From Truepera sp. (GTDB lineage: Bacteria; Deinococcota; Deinococci; Deinococcales; Trueperaceae), in the NCBI GenBank assembly GCA_032027045.1, contig JAVSMU010000001.1:172345-236344 (forward strand): 64,000 nucleotides of DNA, given 5' to 3'. The translations under genes and the position numbers were made by a program. Numbering within the stretch: position 1 is the stretch's first letter; each line of letters opens with the position of its first letter. The notes beneath the pieces are model-generated. The model did not search any database and was not told the origin of the DNA. It saw only the letters and a program-made list of their open reading frames with translations. This document shows, piece by piece, positions 47,343-55,321 of this stretch.

Positions 47343-49994
47343 ATGTCGTACGCCAGAATCCTGCTGGCCACTCTGCTAGTGGCCGTGTTGGCCGCCTGTG
47401 GGGGGCCAACCACTCCTCCAGTGCCGCCTAAACCCACCATCAGTGCGGTCACGCCGGCGGTCGCTCCTCGCGGTGGCGCCATCGTAGTCGACGGTGCCGA
47501 CTTCGGCACCAGCGGCAAGCTCATGGTCGGAGGCGTCGAAGCCGTCGTCAGCAGTTGGGCCAACGACAAGATAGAGGCCACGGTGGCAAGCGGCACGCTG
47601 GACGGCTGGCAGGACGTCGTGGTAGAGACGGCCGACGGCACGGACGACTTCTCCCCGTTCTTCGTAGGCGCGGAGTACAGTGGTACCGCGAGCGGCCTTC
47701 AGGCTTTCCTGGACGGGCTCGACAAGGGCACGGCCGTCCTGCTGCAGGCGCAGACGTACGACCTCAGCGCGGAGACCGACGAACTGCTCCTCGACAACCA
47801 CGGGCTTTACGGTCGCGGTGAGACCCAGACGACGGTCAAGCTGTCAAATACCGGCGGTGCTATCGTCCTGTCCGATTGGGGCGCGACCGTGACGATCGCG
47901 GATCTCGCGATCGAAGGCGACTTCATCGCCTTCTTCCACGGCAACGCGGTCAAGACACTCGCGACGCTCAGTTCGAACATGCTTACTGCCATGCCGTTGA
48001 ACGAGGCCATGGTGACCCGCACCATCTCCCCACCACAGCCGTCCGGGATGACCGATGCTTGGAGCACGGAGACGTTCTCCGAACTCGGATCCCCGGTTGA
48101 CGTCGTCTCATCGCCGGGAGCGCTCACCACGACCACCAGGGCACCCCGGGTATTCACTGCCAAGGCGTTGGCTCACGCACCCGAGGTCGCACTCGAGCCC
48201 GCCGGCCTTTCGACGCCGAAGATTACCTTGCAAAACGTCAGCTACTCGGATGTCTTGGGCGGCGGGTCCTTCGGCTTTCCGATGTTCTTGATCCCCACGC
48301 TCGACATCACACTGACCGACGTCACCATCGATGCCGGAGACAGCACAGTGGCCCTGTTCTCCGGCCGCAATGTGACGCTCGAGCGGGTCGACGTCACCTC
48401 GGACCTGGCTTGGGTCGGGTCGTATGGGGGGACGCTAACGGTGCAGGACTCGACAGTAGAGTCGGCGACCAACGTCTATCTCTTGGCTGAGGCTGGGATG
48501 AAGGTGAACGGCTCCACGGTTCGTGCGGCCGACGGGATGATCGATGTCGTCGGGGCCGCAAGCGCCTTCTTTGGCGGCGGCACGGATCCCACTGGTGGAT
48601 TCATAGAGTTCGTCGGCAGCACCATCGAGGCGCTCGACGGCAACCTGGCCGACGGCACCGTAAACGGGTTCATGATCTTCGAGACGCAGTTCGCGCCAAT
48701 CAGCCTGACCGATAACGTCCTCATCCGCTCGCACGACGCGACGGTCATAATCACGCAACAGAGCTTTAACGGCGAGGGTGACATCACGCTCGCGGGCAAC
48801 GGCGACGTGCGAGCGGGCGTGTTCAAGAGTGAAGATCCCGTCAACTTCCGCTCCGGTGAGATCTATGTCTACACCGGAGGCGGCGGGTCGCTCGCAGACG
48901 TCGTCAGGCTCGAGGGCAACACTATGGCTGCCACGGCTACGCTCGTGGTCGACCTGAGCGGCAGTTCGAGCCCGGGCTTCCTTTCAGCGAGCCACAACAC
49001 GTTGACCGCGGGAGACGGCGAGAACGACGGCCTCTTACAGTTGATCGCCGGCGCTACGGGCCAGTTGAGTTTGGAGGATAATGTCGTCTCGGCTGACGGG
49101 ACGATCGTTTTCGTGGCGCCAGACCTGTCGGGAACTACCGCCGTGCTGGCAGGTAACACCATCTCGGCCGTCGGTGCAGGGTCACCTGCGGTCATCTCAC
49201 AGTTGAACGGTGGGTCTTGCGAGATGGCCGGGAACACTTTCGAGGCCGAGGACATAACTGCGGTCAACCCCGCCGTGGTGTTCCTGATATGCACCGGTGC
49301 CGACCCACTCGTGGACACCTTCACGGTTACGGGCAACACCATGACTACTAGCGGTAACGGCGGCTCGAGCTTGCTGACGCTGTTCAGCGCCGGCGAGTTG
49401 ACCATGGCCTCCAATCAGGTAGCTACGGAGGCGACGTTCCAGGTGACGGCGGCTGACGTCGGCGTGGTCTCCGCGAACGACATCCAACTAGAGGACGGCT
49501 ACTGGATAGTGTCAGGCGGCTCCTCGAGCGATCTGACGGTCGATGCGAACGTTGTCACTTGCGAGGACCCGATCGCCTACGGCCTGTTTGTCTCCGGTGT
49601 CGGGAACACTGTCGTGACAGGCAACGAGTTCACCGTCAACGGCACGCCGGCTCCCTCCGCCGTCGCGCTCGCGTTTGCCACCAGCGGCGCACCCATCACG
49701 GTCGCCGCCAGCGGCAACACTTTCACCAACTTCAGCCGCGCGCTCTACGTCGCCGACCAAGCCACAACGGCCTGGGGCATCACGGCCACGGTCGAGGACA
49801 ACGTCTTCGACTTCCCCATCGACGCGGCGCCGAAAGCCGCCGAGCTTTTCAACGTGAAGAGCGCGATCGACGCCCGCAACAACCAGTGGGGCACGAACAC
49901 GAGCGCCGCCACGGTGACCACCTACGTCACCCTCAGCGGTGACACCGTGGCACAGGGGGGCAGCATCCTACTGAATCCGATCACCTTGCCCTGA
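47343..49994 (+). CDS. Surface lipoprotein with IPT/TIG domain and parallel beta-helix
   Basis: 883 aa. The lipoprotein signal ends LAAC with Cys19 as lipid site. Residues about 30-110 fit an IPT/TIG immunoglobulin-like domain (PTISAVTPAVAPRGGAIVVDGADFG; DVVVETADGTDDF). Residues about 115-880 are repeats of short strands with regularly spaced Asn, Asp, Val and Thr (SGNTFTNF, AGNTISAV, TGNTMTTS, LEGNTMAA). These are the ladder pattern of a right-handed beta-helix. It is exported and anchored, possibly an adhesin or polysaccharide-binding or -cleaving protein, but no catalytic motif is evident. Base composition is less GC-rich than its surroundings. Confidence 0.8.
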   Translation: MSYARILLATLLVAVLAACGGPTTPPVPPKPTISAVTPAVAPRGGAIVVDGADFGTSGKLMVGGVEAVVSSWANDKIEATVASGTLDGWQDVVVETADGTDDFSPFFVGAEYSGTASGLQAFLDGLDKGTAVLLQAQTYDLSAETDELLLDNHGLYGRGETQTTVKLSNTGGAIVLSDWGATVTIADLAIEGDFIAFFHGNAVKTLATLSSNMLTAMPLNEAMVTRTISPPQPSGMTDAWSTETFSELGSPVDVVSSPGALTTTTRAPRVFTAKALAHAPEVALEPAGLSTPKITLQNVSYSDVLGGGSFGFPMFLIPTLDITLTDVTIDAGDSTVALFSGRNVTLERVDVTSDLAWVGSYGGTLTVQDSTVESATNVYLLAEAGMKVNGSTVRAADGMIDVVGAASAFFGGGTDPTGGFIEFVGSTIEALDGNLADGTVNGFMIFETQFAPISLTDNVLIRSHDATVIITQQSFNGEGDITLAGNGDVRAGVFKSEDPVNFRSGEIYVYTGGGGSLADVVRLEGNTMAATATLVVDLSGSSSPGFLSASHNTLTAGDGENDGLLQLIAGATGQLSLEDNVVSADGTIVFVAPDLSGTTAVLAGNTISAVGAGSPAVISQLNGGSCEMAGNTFEAEDITAVNPAVVFLICTGADPLVDTFTVTGNTMTTSGNGGSSLLTLFSAGELTMASNQVATEATFQVTAADVGVVSANDIQLEDGYWIVSGGSSSDLTVDANVVTCEDPIAYGLFVSGVGNTVVTGNEFTVNGTPAPSAVALAFATSGAPITVAASGNTFTNFSRALYVADQATTAWGITATVEDNVFDFPIDAAPKAAELFNVKSAIDARNNQWGTNTSAATVTTYVTLSGDTVAQGGSILLNPITLP

Positions 49995-50019
49995 GGTTCG
50001 AGGCAACCTAGTTCCATCC

Positions 50020-50050
50020 CATCGCGCGCGGGCCCGGTCCGCGCGCGATG
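50020..50050 (+). terminator. Hairpin terminator after the beta-helix gene
   Basis: CATCGCGCGCGG at 50020-50031 pairs perfectly over 12 bp with 50039-50050 around a 7-nt loop, 26 nt after the stop codon. No U-run follows. Confidence 0.65.
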
Positions 50051-50111
50051 CCGTGGCCGGCGTCGGGCGCAGGCGAGGCAGCGTGACCACCCTGCGTTAG
50101 GCTCATGTCCC

Positions 50112-51005
50112 ATGGAGCCGAGGGGCACTGCCGCGCGCTTCGGGAGGGGCCTGTTGGCCAGCGCGCCAGTAGCCCTCGCCTACTTCCCGGTCGCCGTCTC
50201 GTTCGGCGTGGCGGCCGCCAAGGCGGGGTTCTCCCTGCCAGAGGCCGCGTTCATGTCGATAGTCATCTACGCAGGCGCCAGCCAGTTTCTCGCCCTGGCG
50301 TTGCTGGCGGGAGGGGCGTCCCCGGCGCTCACCGCGATCTCGCTCCTGGCCATGAATGCCCGTCACGTGCTCTACGCGCCCGCCCTGCTGGAGGGGTTGC
50401 GTCGCCTAGCCGACCTCCGCGCCCCTCGCCTAGCCGACCCCCGCGCCCCTCGCCTAACCAGCGCCGCGTTCGACGCGCCTGACGCGACCCTCGCCGACTT
50501 GCGTGTGCCACCCCGTACCCGCGCCGACCTCCGCGCACGTGGGGAGGCCCGCGCCGACTGGCCGCCCACGCGCTGGTCGTGGTTGTGGGCCTTCGGCCTC
50601 ACCGACGAGGTGTTCGCCGGCGCCCTTGGTAGGGTCGCGGGGCGAAGGCTGAACTGGAGCGAAGCGTGGCAGACGGGTCTGGGCCTCGGGGCCTACCTTG
50701 CTTGGGTCGGGGGCACGACATTAGGCGCGGTCTTGGGCGCTGGGGCCTTCGAGCGCTGGCCGGCCATCGACGCGGCCCTCGGGTTCCTGCTGCCCGCCCT
50801 CTTCCTTGCGCTCCTGCTTGCCATGTTCGAGGGGCGGCACCTGGCGGCGGCCGTGGTCGCGGTGGCGGCGTTCGCGCTCGGATCGGCGCTGGCCTCTCCC
50901 AGCACAGGGATCTTAGTGGGCATGCTGGCGGGCGGGTTGGCCGGCGTCCTGTCCTCGGCCCGGGGTGAACGTTCTGCCGGCCCCAGTGCGGGCGGCGCGC
51001 CTTGA
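50112..51005 (+). CDS. azlC: AzlC-family branched-chain amino acid exporter large subunit
   Basis: 297 aa. The front (ALAYFPVAVSFGVAAAKAGFSLPEAAFMS, YAGASQFLALALL and MNARHVLYA) is AzlC-type, and FGLTDEVFAGAL opens the second half. Residues about 97-150 are an extra hydrophilic Arg/Ala/Asp-rich insert built from a 24-bp DNA repeat (50403-50450). A TAGGCT box 8 nt before the ATG suggests a leaderless message. The stop overlaps the azlD start. The pair should export branched-chain amino acids or analogues. Confidence 0.88.
   Translation: MEPRGTAARFGRGLLASAPVALAYFPVAVSFGVAAAKAGFSLPEAAFMSIVIYAGASQFLALALLAGGASPALTAISLLAMNARHVLYAPALLEGLRRLADLRAPRLADPRAPRLTSAAFDAPDATLADLRVPPRTRADLRARGEARADWPPTRWSWLWAFGLTDEVFAGALGRVAGRRLNWSEAWQTGLGLGAYLAWVGGTTLGAVLGAGAFERWPAIDAALGFLLPALFLALLLAMFEGRHLAAAVVAVAAFALGSALASPSTGILVGMLAGGLAGVLSSARGERSAGPSAGGAP
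50403..50450 (+). repeat. 24-bp tandem repeat inside azlC
   Basis: Two copies, 50403-50426 and 50427-50450, differ at one base, with a partial third copy to 50459. They encode RLADLRAP, RLADPRAP and RL. The repeat sits in a predicted loop of the transporter and keeps the frame. Confidence 0.8.
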
Positions 51006-51367
51006 GCCTCGAACTGGTGGCGGTCTGCGCCGTCGTGGGCGTCGGAACTTACCTGTTCCGCTACCTGCCAACGCGCTTGGGCGCGGGGCGTACGCGCGGG
51101 CGCTTCGCAGGACCGCTCGGCGCTTTCCTCGGAAGCGTCGGCGTGGCCGCCGTGGCTGCGCTGCTCGCGGCCTCGCTCGAGCCCTACCTGGTGCCGTTCG
51201 CCCGCGGCGTGATCGCAGCTGGGCCGAGCCCGGCCGAGGCACGCGCCGCCATAGCGGCCGTGCTCGGAGCTCTTGCCACGGCCGCCACGTTCCGGTGGTG
51301 CAAGGACGTCGCCGTCGCGACCCTGACGGGAGCGCTCGTCTACGGCGTAACGTGGTGGTTGACGTGA
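51002..51367 (+). CDS. azlD: AzlD-family branched-chain amino acid exporter small subunit
   Basis: 121 aa with four hydrophobic segments. GTYLFRYLPTRLG matches the early conserved region of AzlD, and the end VATLTGALVYGVTWWLT is typical. It begins with TTG, whose last bases form part of the azlC stop (TTGA). Its own stop overlaps the next GTG. It works as a complex with AzlC. Confidence 0.88.
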   Translation: MSLELVAVCAVVGVGTYLFRYLPTRLGAGRTRGRFAGPLGAFLGSVGVAAVAALLAASLEPYLVPFARGVIAAGPSPAEARAAIAAVLGALATAATFRWCKDVAVATLTGALVYGVTWWLT

Positions 51368-52581
51368 GCCCTCAGGCCGAAGACAACAGCGCGATGACCC
51401 ACGTGAAACATCTGGCGGAGACCATCGGTCCGCGGGGGTCGACGACGCCCTCCGAGCGGCAGGCGGCGGAGTACGCCGCGGCCGTCATGCGAGGCGCGGG
51501 TCTCGAGCCCCGCCTCGAGGAGTTCACCTCGCCCGTCTCGGGTTGGCGGCCGTTCGCGCTGGGCGCGACCGTTGCCTTGGTGGTCACCGTGCTGCTGCTG
51601 CTTTCACCGGGCCTTGCCGGCGGTCGTTGGTTGGCCGCGCTCCTCGGCTTGGTCATGCTCGCCACGACCGCCTCGGTCTTCCTCGAGATGTACTTCCGGC
51701 CCAACCTGCTGCGGCCGTTCGTGCGCAAGGGCACGAGCCAGAACGTGTGGGCGGTGATACCTGCGGTGACCCGCGCCGCGGCCGCCACGGCGCGGGTCGT
51801 GCTCGTCGCCCACCTCGACACGCACCGCACCCCCTGGGTCTTCATGAGGCCCTGGCGCCTGCGGCTCTTCAGCACGGTCACGGCCCTCGGGGTGGCGGCG
51901 TTCGTCATCACGGCGCTGGTCTGCCTGGCGTACGCAGCCACGGGCTGGTCTTGGTTGGTCTGGGTGGCGCTGTGCCTCGCCCCCGTCCACCTGGTCGTGC
52001 TGGCGCTCACGCTTCAGCCCGACACGACTCCGCATACGGCGGGCGCCAACGACAACGCCAGCGGCGTCGGGGTGGTGTTGAGCTTGGCACAGCGCCTGGC
52101 GCGAGAACCCCTGCAGCACACGGAGGTCTTGGTCCTGGCAAGCGGCTGCGAAGAGGTGGGGTCGGTGGGCTCCAAGGCCTTCATAGTCAGGCATCCGGAC
52201 CTGCTCGAGGGCGCTTTCGCCATCAGCGTCGACAACGTAGGTGGGCGCGGAGTGGGCGTGTGCTACACGAGCCTGGAGGGCATGGTGTTCCCCTTGAGGC
52301 CGTCACCCGAACTCTTCGCGATTGCCGAGGAGATCCGCGTTGCGAACCCCGAGCTCGAGGCCTACTCGCAGCCCTACACCACGCTGCACACGGACGCCAC
52401 CTGTTTCATGGCGAACGGTGTGCCCTCCCTATCGTTCGTCGGCCTGACTCCCGGAAGCGTCATCCCCGATTGGCACCAGGTGAGTGACGTGCTCAAAAAC
52501 GTTGACCCCGGGACCGTTTCGCGCACCGAGGAGTTCGTCTGGCGGCTGCTCGGGAGTCTGGATGCCCGTATCCGCGGCTGA
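51364..52581 (+). CDS. Membrane-embedded M28-family metallopeptidase
   Basis: 405 aa from a GTG overlapping the azlD stop. Zinc-peptidase motifs of the M28 family are VAHLDTHRTP, GANDNASGVG, GCEEVGSVGS, VDNVG and the late His in LHTDATCF. Two hydrophobic pairs (about residues 65-105 and 170-215) put the enzyme in the membrane and split the peptidase domain between VAHLD and GANDN, an unusual insertion. Coupled translation with azlCD suggests it liberates amino acids that are then exported. Confidence 0.85.
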   Translation: MSPQAEDNSAMTHVKHLAETIGPRGSTTPSERQAAEYAAAVMRGAGLEPRLEEFTSPVSGWRPFALGATVALVVTVLLLLSPGLAGGRWLAALLGLVMLATTASVFLEMYFRPNLLRPFVRKGTSQNVWAVIPAVTRAAAATARVVLVAHLDTHRTPWVFMRPWRLRLFSTVTALGVAAFVITALVCLAYAATGWSWLVWVALCLAPVHLVVLALTLQPDTTPHTAGANDNASGVGVVLSLAQRLAREPLQHTEVLVLASGCEEVGSVGSKAFIVRHPDLLEGAFAISVDNVGGRGVGVCYTSLEGMVFPLRPSPELFAIAEEIRVANPELEAYSQPYTTLHTDATCFMANGVPSLSFVGLTPGSVIPDWHQVSDVLKNVDPGTVSRTEEFVWRLLGSLDARIRG

Positions 52582-52682
52582 CGGTGACACGCCCGCCACC
52601 GCCATGTCGGCCGTAGCCTCGCCGGTCTCGACCCCGACCGGTTCCAGCCGAGTGCCACCCCGGACCCGAGGGCACGCCGGGC

Positions 52683-52688
52683 TATAAT
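52683..52688 (+). promoter_or_regulatory. TATAAT -10 box of the DUF6351-like gene
   Basis: A consensus TATAAT lies 36 nt before the ATG at 52724. No good -35 hexamer is found 17 bp upstream. Confidence 0.45.
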
Positions 52689-52723
52689 GCAGCCTCGAAA
52701 CGTTGAATGGAAAGGCGGGAAAC

Positions 52724-54922
52724 ATGCGCGGAAGTCCTCTCGCACGTAAACGGTTCGTCACTCTCTTGCTTGCGCTGCTGCTGGCTGGGGCCGCGGCGGC
52801 CGAACGGCTCGTCATCACGGTCCCCTCCGGGCCACCCGAGTACGTGACGGGCGGCGACGCCCGCCTCCTGATCGAGGTGCCCCAGGGCGTAGAGCTGAGC
52901 GCCGTGAGCGTCTGGCAAGGCACGAAGGACGTCACGGCCGACTTCGCTCCCTACCGCAAGGGTCACGCACTCGAGGGTCTCGTCAGCGGCCTGCCGCTGG
53001 GTGACACGGTGATCACCGTCCTGGCGGGGCTGTACAAGGATCGGCTGACGCTGACCAACCACCGAAGCACGGACGCCATGTTTTCCGGACCCCAGCAGGA
53101 GCCGTTCTTCTGCGCCACCGAGAGCCACCGCGACAGGGCCGCACTTGGCGACATCCTCGACGACGACTGCTCCATGGAGACGCGCGTCGACTTCTTGTAC
53201 TGGTCCACCGCCGCCGACGACTTCCTGCCCTACGACGCCGGCGCGGCGCGGCCCGACGACATGGCCACCGTGACGCTGCCCGACGGCCGTGACGTCGACG
53301 CCATCGTGCGCTGGGAGCGGGGCACCCTCGACCGCTTCATCTACTCCATCGCCATGCTCTCGCCCAACGGCCAAGACGCCGCCACGCCCGACCTCAGCGC
53401 TTGGAACCGTCGCCTCATCTATCAGTTCCAGGGCGGCGTCGGCGTGGGCCACTATCAGGGAAGCCCGAGCCGGGGCTACATGCTCAACCCGACCTACTTA
53501 GGCCTCGGTTACGCCATCGCCTACTCCACCGGGACCAAGACGGACGTGCACTACAACCTGATCGTGGGCGGCGAGACGGCGCTGATGGTCAAGGACCGCT
53601 TCGTCAGCGCGTACGGCGTCCCCGACTACACGGTCGGTCTCGGCGGCTCCGGCGGGGGGATCCAGCAGTACATCTACGGCCAGAACCTTCCCGGCCTCCT
53701 TGACGCGCTGATCCCGCAATACCCGTACCCCGACATGGTGACCCAGACCATCCACGTTGGCGACTGCGAGCTTCTGGAGCGCTGGATGGACGCCAAGGTG
53801 GCTCAAGACCCCGACTCCAAGTGGGCCACGTGGAGCAACCGCACCATCCTCGAAGGCATGGCAGCCTGGGACGACATCCCCAACCCCTACTTCGGTGGCG
53901 AACCGGGCCTCACCGAATGCATCAACGGCTGGCGGGGCCTCAGCCCCCTCGCCCTGAACCCCCACTTCGGCACTGCCCCCGGCATCACGGCCGAACAGCA
54001 GGCCGCCGTCGACTGGACTCACTTCGAGGACGCCGTGCAGGTCTACGGGCGCCGGGCCGACGGCTACGCGCGCAGCACATGGGACAACGTCGGGGTGCAG
54101 TACGGCCTCGTCGCCCTGAACCAGGGCCAGATCACGCCCGCGGAGTTCCTCGACCTCAACGCGTTCGTGGGGGGCTGGAAGGACCAGTCCGAGATGGTCC
54201 AGGAGGGCTGCCCGTTCATCGAGCAGCTGTGCGACGACCCCACGCAGTTCGACCCGTGGAGCTCGCGCAACATGAACCTGAGCCCGGACGGCCTCACACC
54301 CGCCCCGCGCACCGCCGCCGACCCGGGAGCCATCGACGCCGTGCTGAGCAGTGGACTCTACTTCCGTGGCGAGCTGAACCTGCCCACCATCGACGTGAGG
54401 CACTACCTCGAGCGTGAGCTGGACATGCATAACACCAGGCAGTCGTTCGTCATCCGCGAGCGTATAAAGCGCAACGGCTCTCCCGAGGGCAACCAGGTCA
54501 TCTGGTTCGTCGACGCGGTGCCCGGCGAGCCCCGCTACGACCCGACCCTACAGGCGTTCCAAGTCATCGATCAATGGATGGCCAACCTCGAGAAGTACCC
54601 CGGCATGAGCGTGGCCGAGGCGCGACCCGCGCGGGCCGTCGACTCCTGCTTCGCGGCCGATGGTGAGTTGCAGTACGCGGGCGCCGACGCCTGGTGGGGC
54701 ATCATCGACGACCACCGGGCCGGCCCCTGCGCGGAGCGCTACAAGATCTACGGCACGTCGCGCACGCAGGCCGGCGCGCCCTTCACGGGTGACGCCTACA
54801 AGTGCGACCTGCAGCCCGTGCGCGCCGCCGTCGCTTCCGGCGTCTACGGCGACTGGCGCCCGACCGACGCGCAAGTGGCGCGGCTCGAGGCCATCTTCCC
54901 GACGGGAGTGTGCAAGTACTAG
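52724..54922 (+). CDS. Secreted DUF6351-like protein
   Basis: 732 aa with a signal peptide (RKRFVTLLLALLLAGAAAAE). I chose 52724 because AAGGCGGG precedes it; an ATG at 52703 is also in frame. The early mature part is a small beta domain (RLVITVPSGPPEYVTGGDARLLIEVP). The remainder resembles DUF6351 proteins. The segment YTVGLGGSGGGIQQYIYGQNLPG has the look of an alpha/beta-hydrolase nucleophile elbow followed by a helix. Many Cys residues, at CATES, DDDCSME, GDCEL and EGCPFIEQLCDD, suggest disulfides. Substrate is unknown; an extracellular ester or polymer hydrolase is possible. Confidence 0.75.
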   Translation: MRGSPLARKRFVTLLLALLLAGAAAAERLVITVPSGPPEYVTGGDARLLIEVPQGVELSAVSVWQGTKDVTADFAPYRKGHALEGLVSGLPLGDTVITVLAGLYKDRLTLTNHRSTDAMFSGPQQEPFFCATESHRDRAALGDILDDDCSMETRVDFLYWSTAADDFLPYDAGAARPDDMATVTLPDGRDVDAIVRWERGTLDRFIYSIAMLSPNGQDAATPDLSAWNRRLIYQFQGGVGVGHYQGSPSRGYMLNPTYLGLGYAIAYSTGTKTDVHYNLIVGGETALMVKDRFVSAYGVPDYTVGLGGSGGGIQQYIYGQNLPGLLDALIPQYPYPDMVTQTIHVGDCELLERWMDAKVAQDPDSKWATWSNRTILEGMAAWDDIPNPYFGGEPGLTECINGWRGLSPLALNPHFGTAPGITAEQQAAVDWTHFEDAVQVYGRRADGYARSTWDNVGVQYGLVALNQGQITPAEFLDLNAFVGGWKDQSEMVQEGCPFIEQLCDDPTQFDPWSSRNMNLSPDGLTPAPRTAADPGAIDAVLSSGLYFRGELNLPTIDVRHYLERELDMHNTRQSFVIRERIKRNGSPEGNQVIWFVDAVPGEPRYDPTLQAFQVIDQWMANLEKYPGMSVAEARPARAVDSCFAADGELQYAGADAWWGIIDDHRAGPCAERYKIYGTSRTQAGAPFTGDAYKCDLQPVRAAVASGVYGDWRPTDAQVARLEAIFPTGVCKY

Positions 54923-54970
54923 AGCGACTTCAATCACCTAGGTCAATGTCGCGCTGTTGAAACACGTGAG

Positions 54971-55318
54971 ATGCTGGCCGGCATGACACTCACTCGCCAC
55001 GACCTCGCCGCCTGCTTCGTGCCCGACCCCTCGGGCCCGAGCAGGCGGGTTCTCGTCAAAGAACCCGGCTTGACGATCCTCCACCTGACGATGGGACCGG
55101 GCCAAGCCATGCCGGTCCACAACCACCCCGGTTGCACCGTGACCATCCAGTGCATGGCGGGGGAGGCATGCGTCGTGTTGGAGGGCGCAAGCTACCCACT
55201 CAAGACGCACGAGTTGTTCAGCTTCTCCGGTGAGCTGATGGTGCGGCCCTGCAACGAGTCGGACGAACCCGCAGCGGTGCTCATCACGCTGGCCGAGGTG
55301 ACCGACCGCGCCGCCTGA
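54971..55318 (+). CDS. Small cupin-domain protein
   Basis: 115 aa single cupin. The metal-binding motif 1 is PVHNHPGCTVTIQCMAGE and motif 2 surrounds LKTHELFSFSG. An ATG at 54983 is an alternative start. No enzyme family can be assigned; small cupins act in sugar, cysteine or phenolic metabolism or in sensing. A partly palindromic sequence centred on ACCTAGGT lies at about 54933-54950. Confidence 0.8.
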   Translation: MLAGMTLTRHDLAACFVPDPSGPSRRVLVKEPGLTILHLTMGPGQAMPVHNHPGCTVTIQCMAGEACVVLEGASYPLKTHELFSFSGELMVRPCNESDEPAAVLITLAEVTDRAA

Positions 55319-55321
55319 GGC

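Noticed and set aside
50965-51363. N-terminal extension of the M28 peptidase through azlD
   Set aside because: The extension is a shadow of azlD; the GTG at 51364 overlaps the azlD stop and gives a proper peptidase start.
54933-54952. CRP/FNR-type box upstream of the cupin gene
   Set aside because: Symmetry around ACCTAGGT breaks at several positions and does not fit TTGAT-N4-ATCAA.
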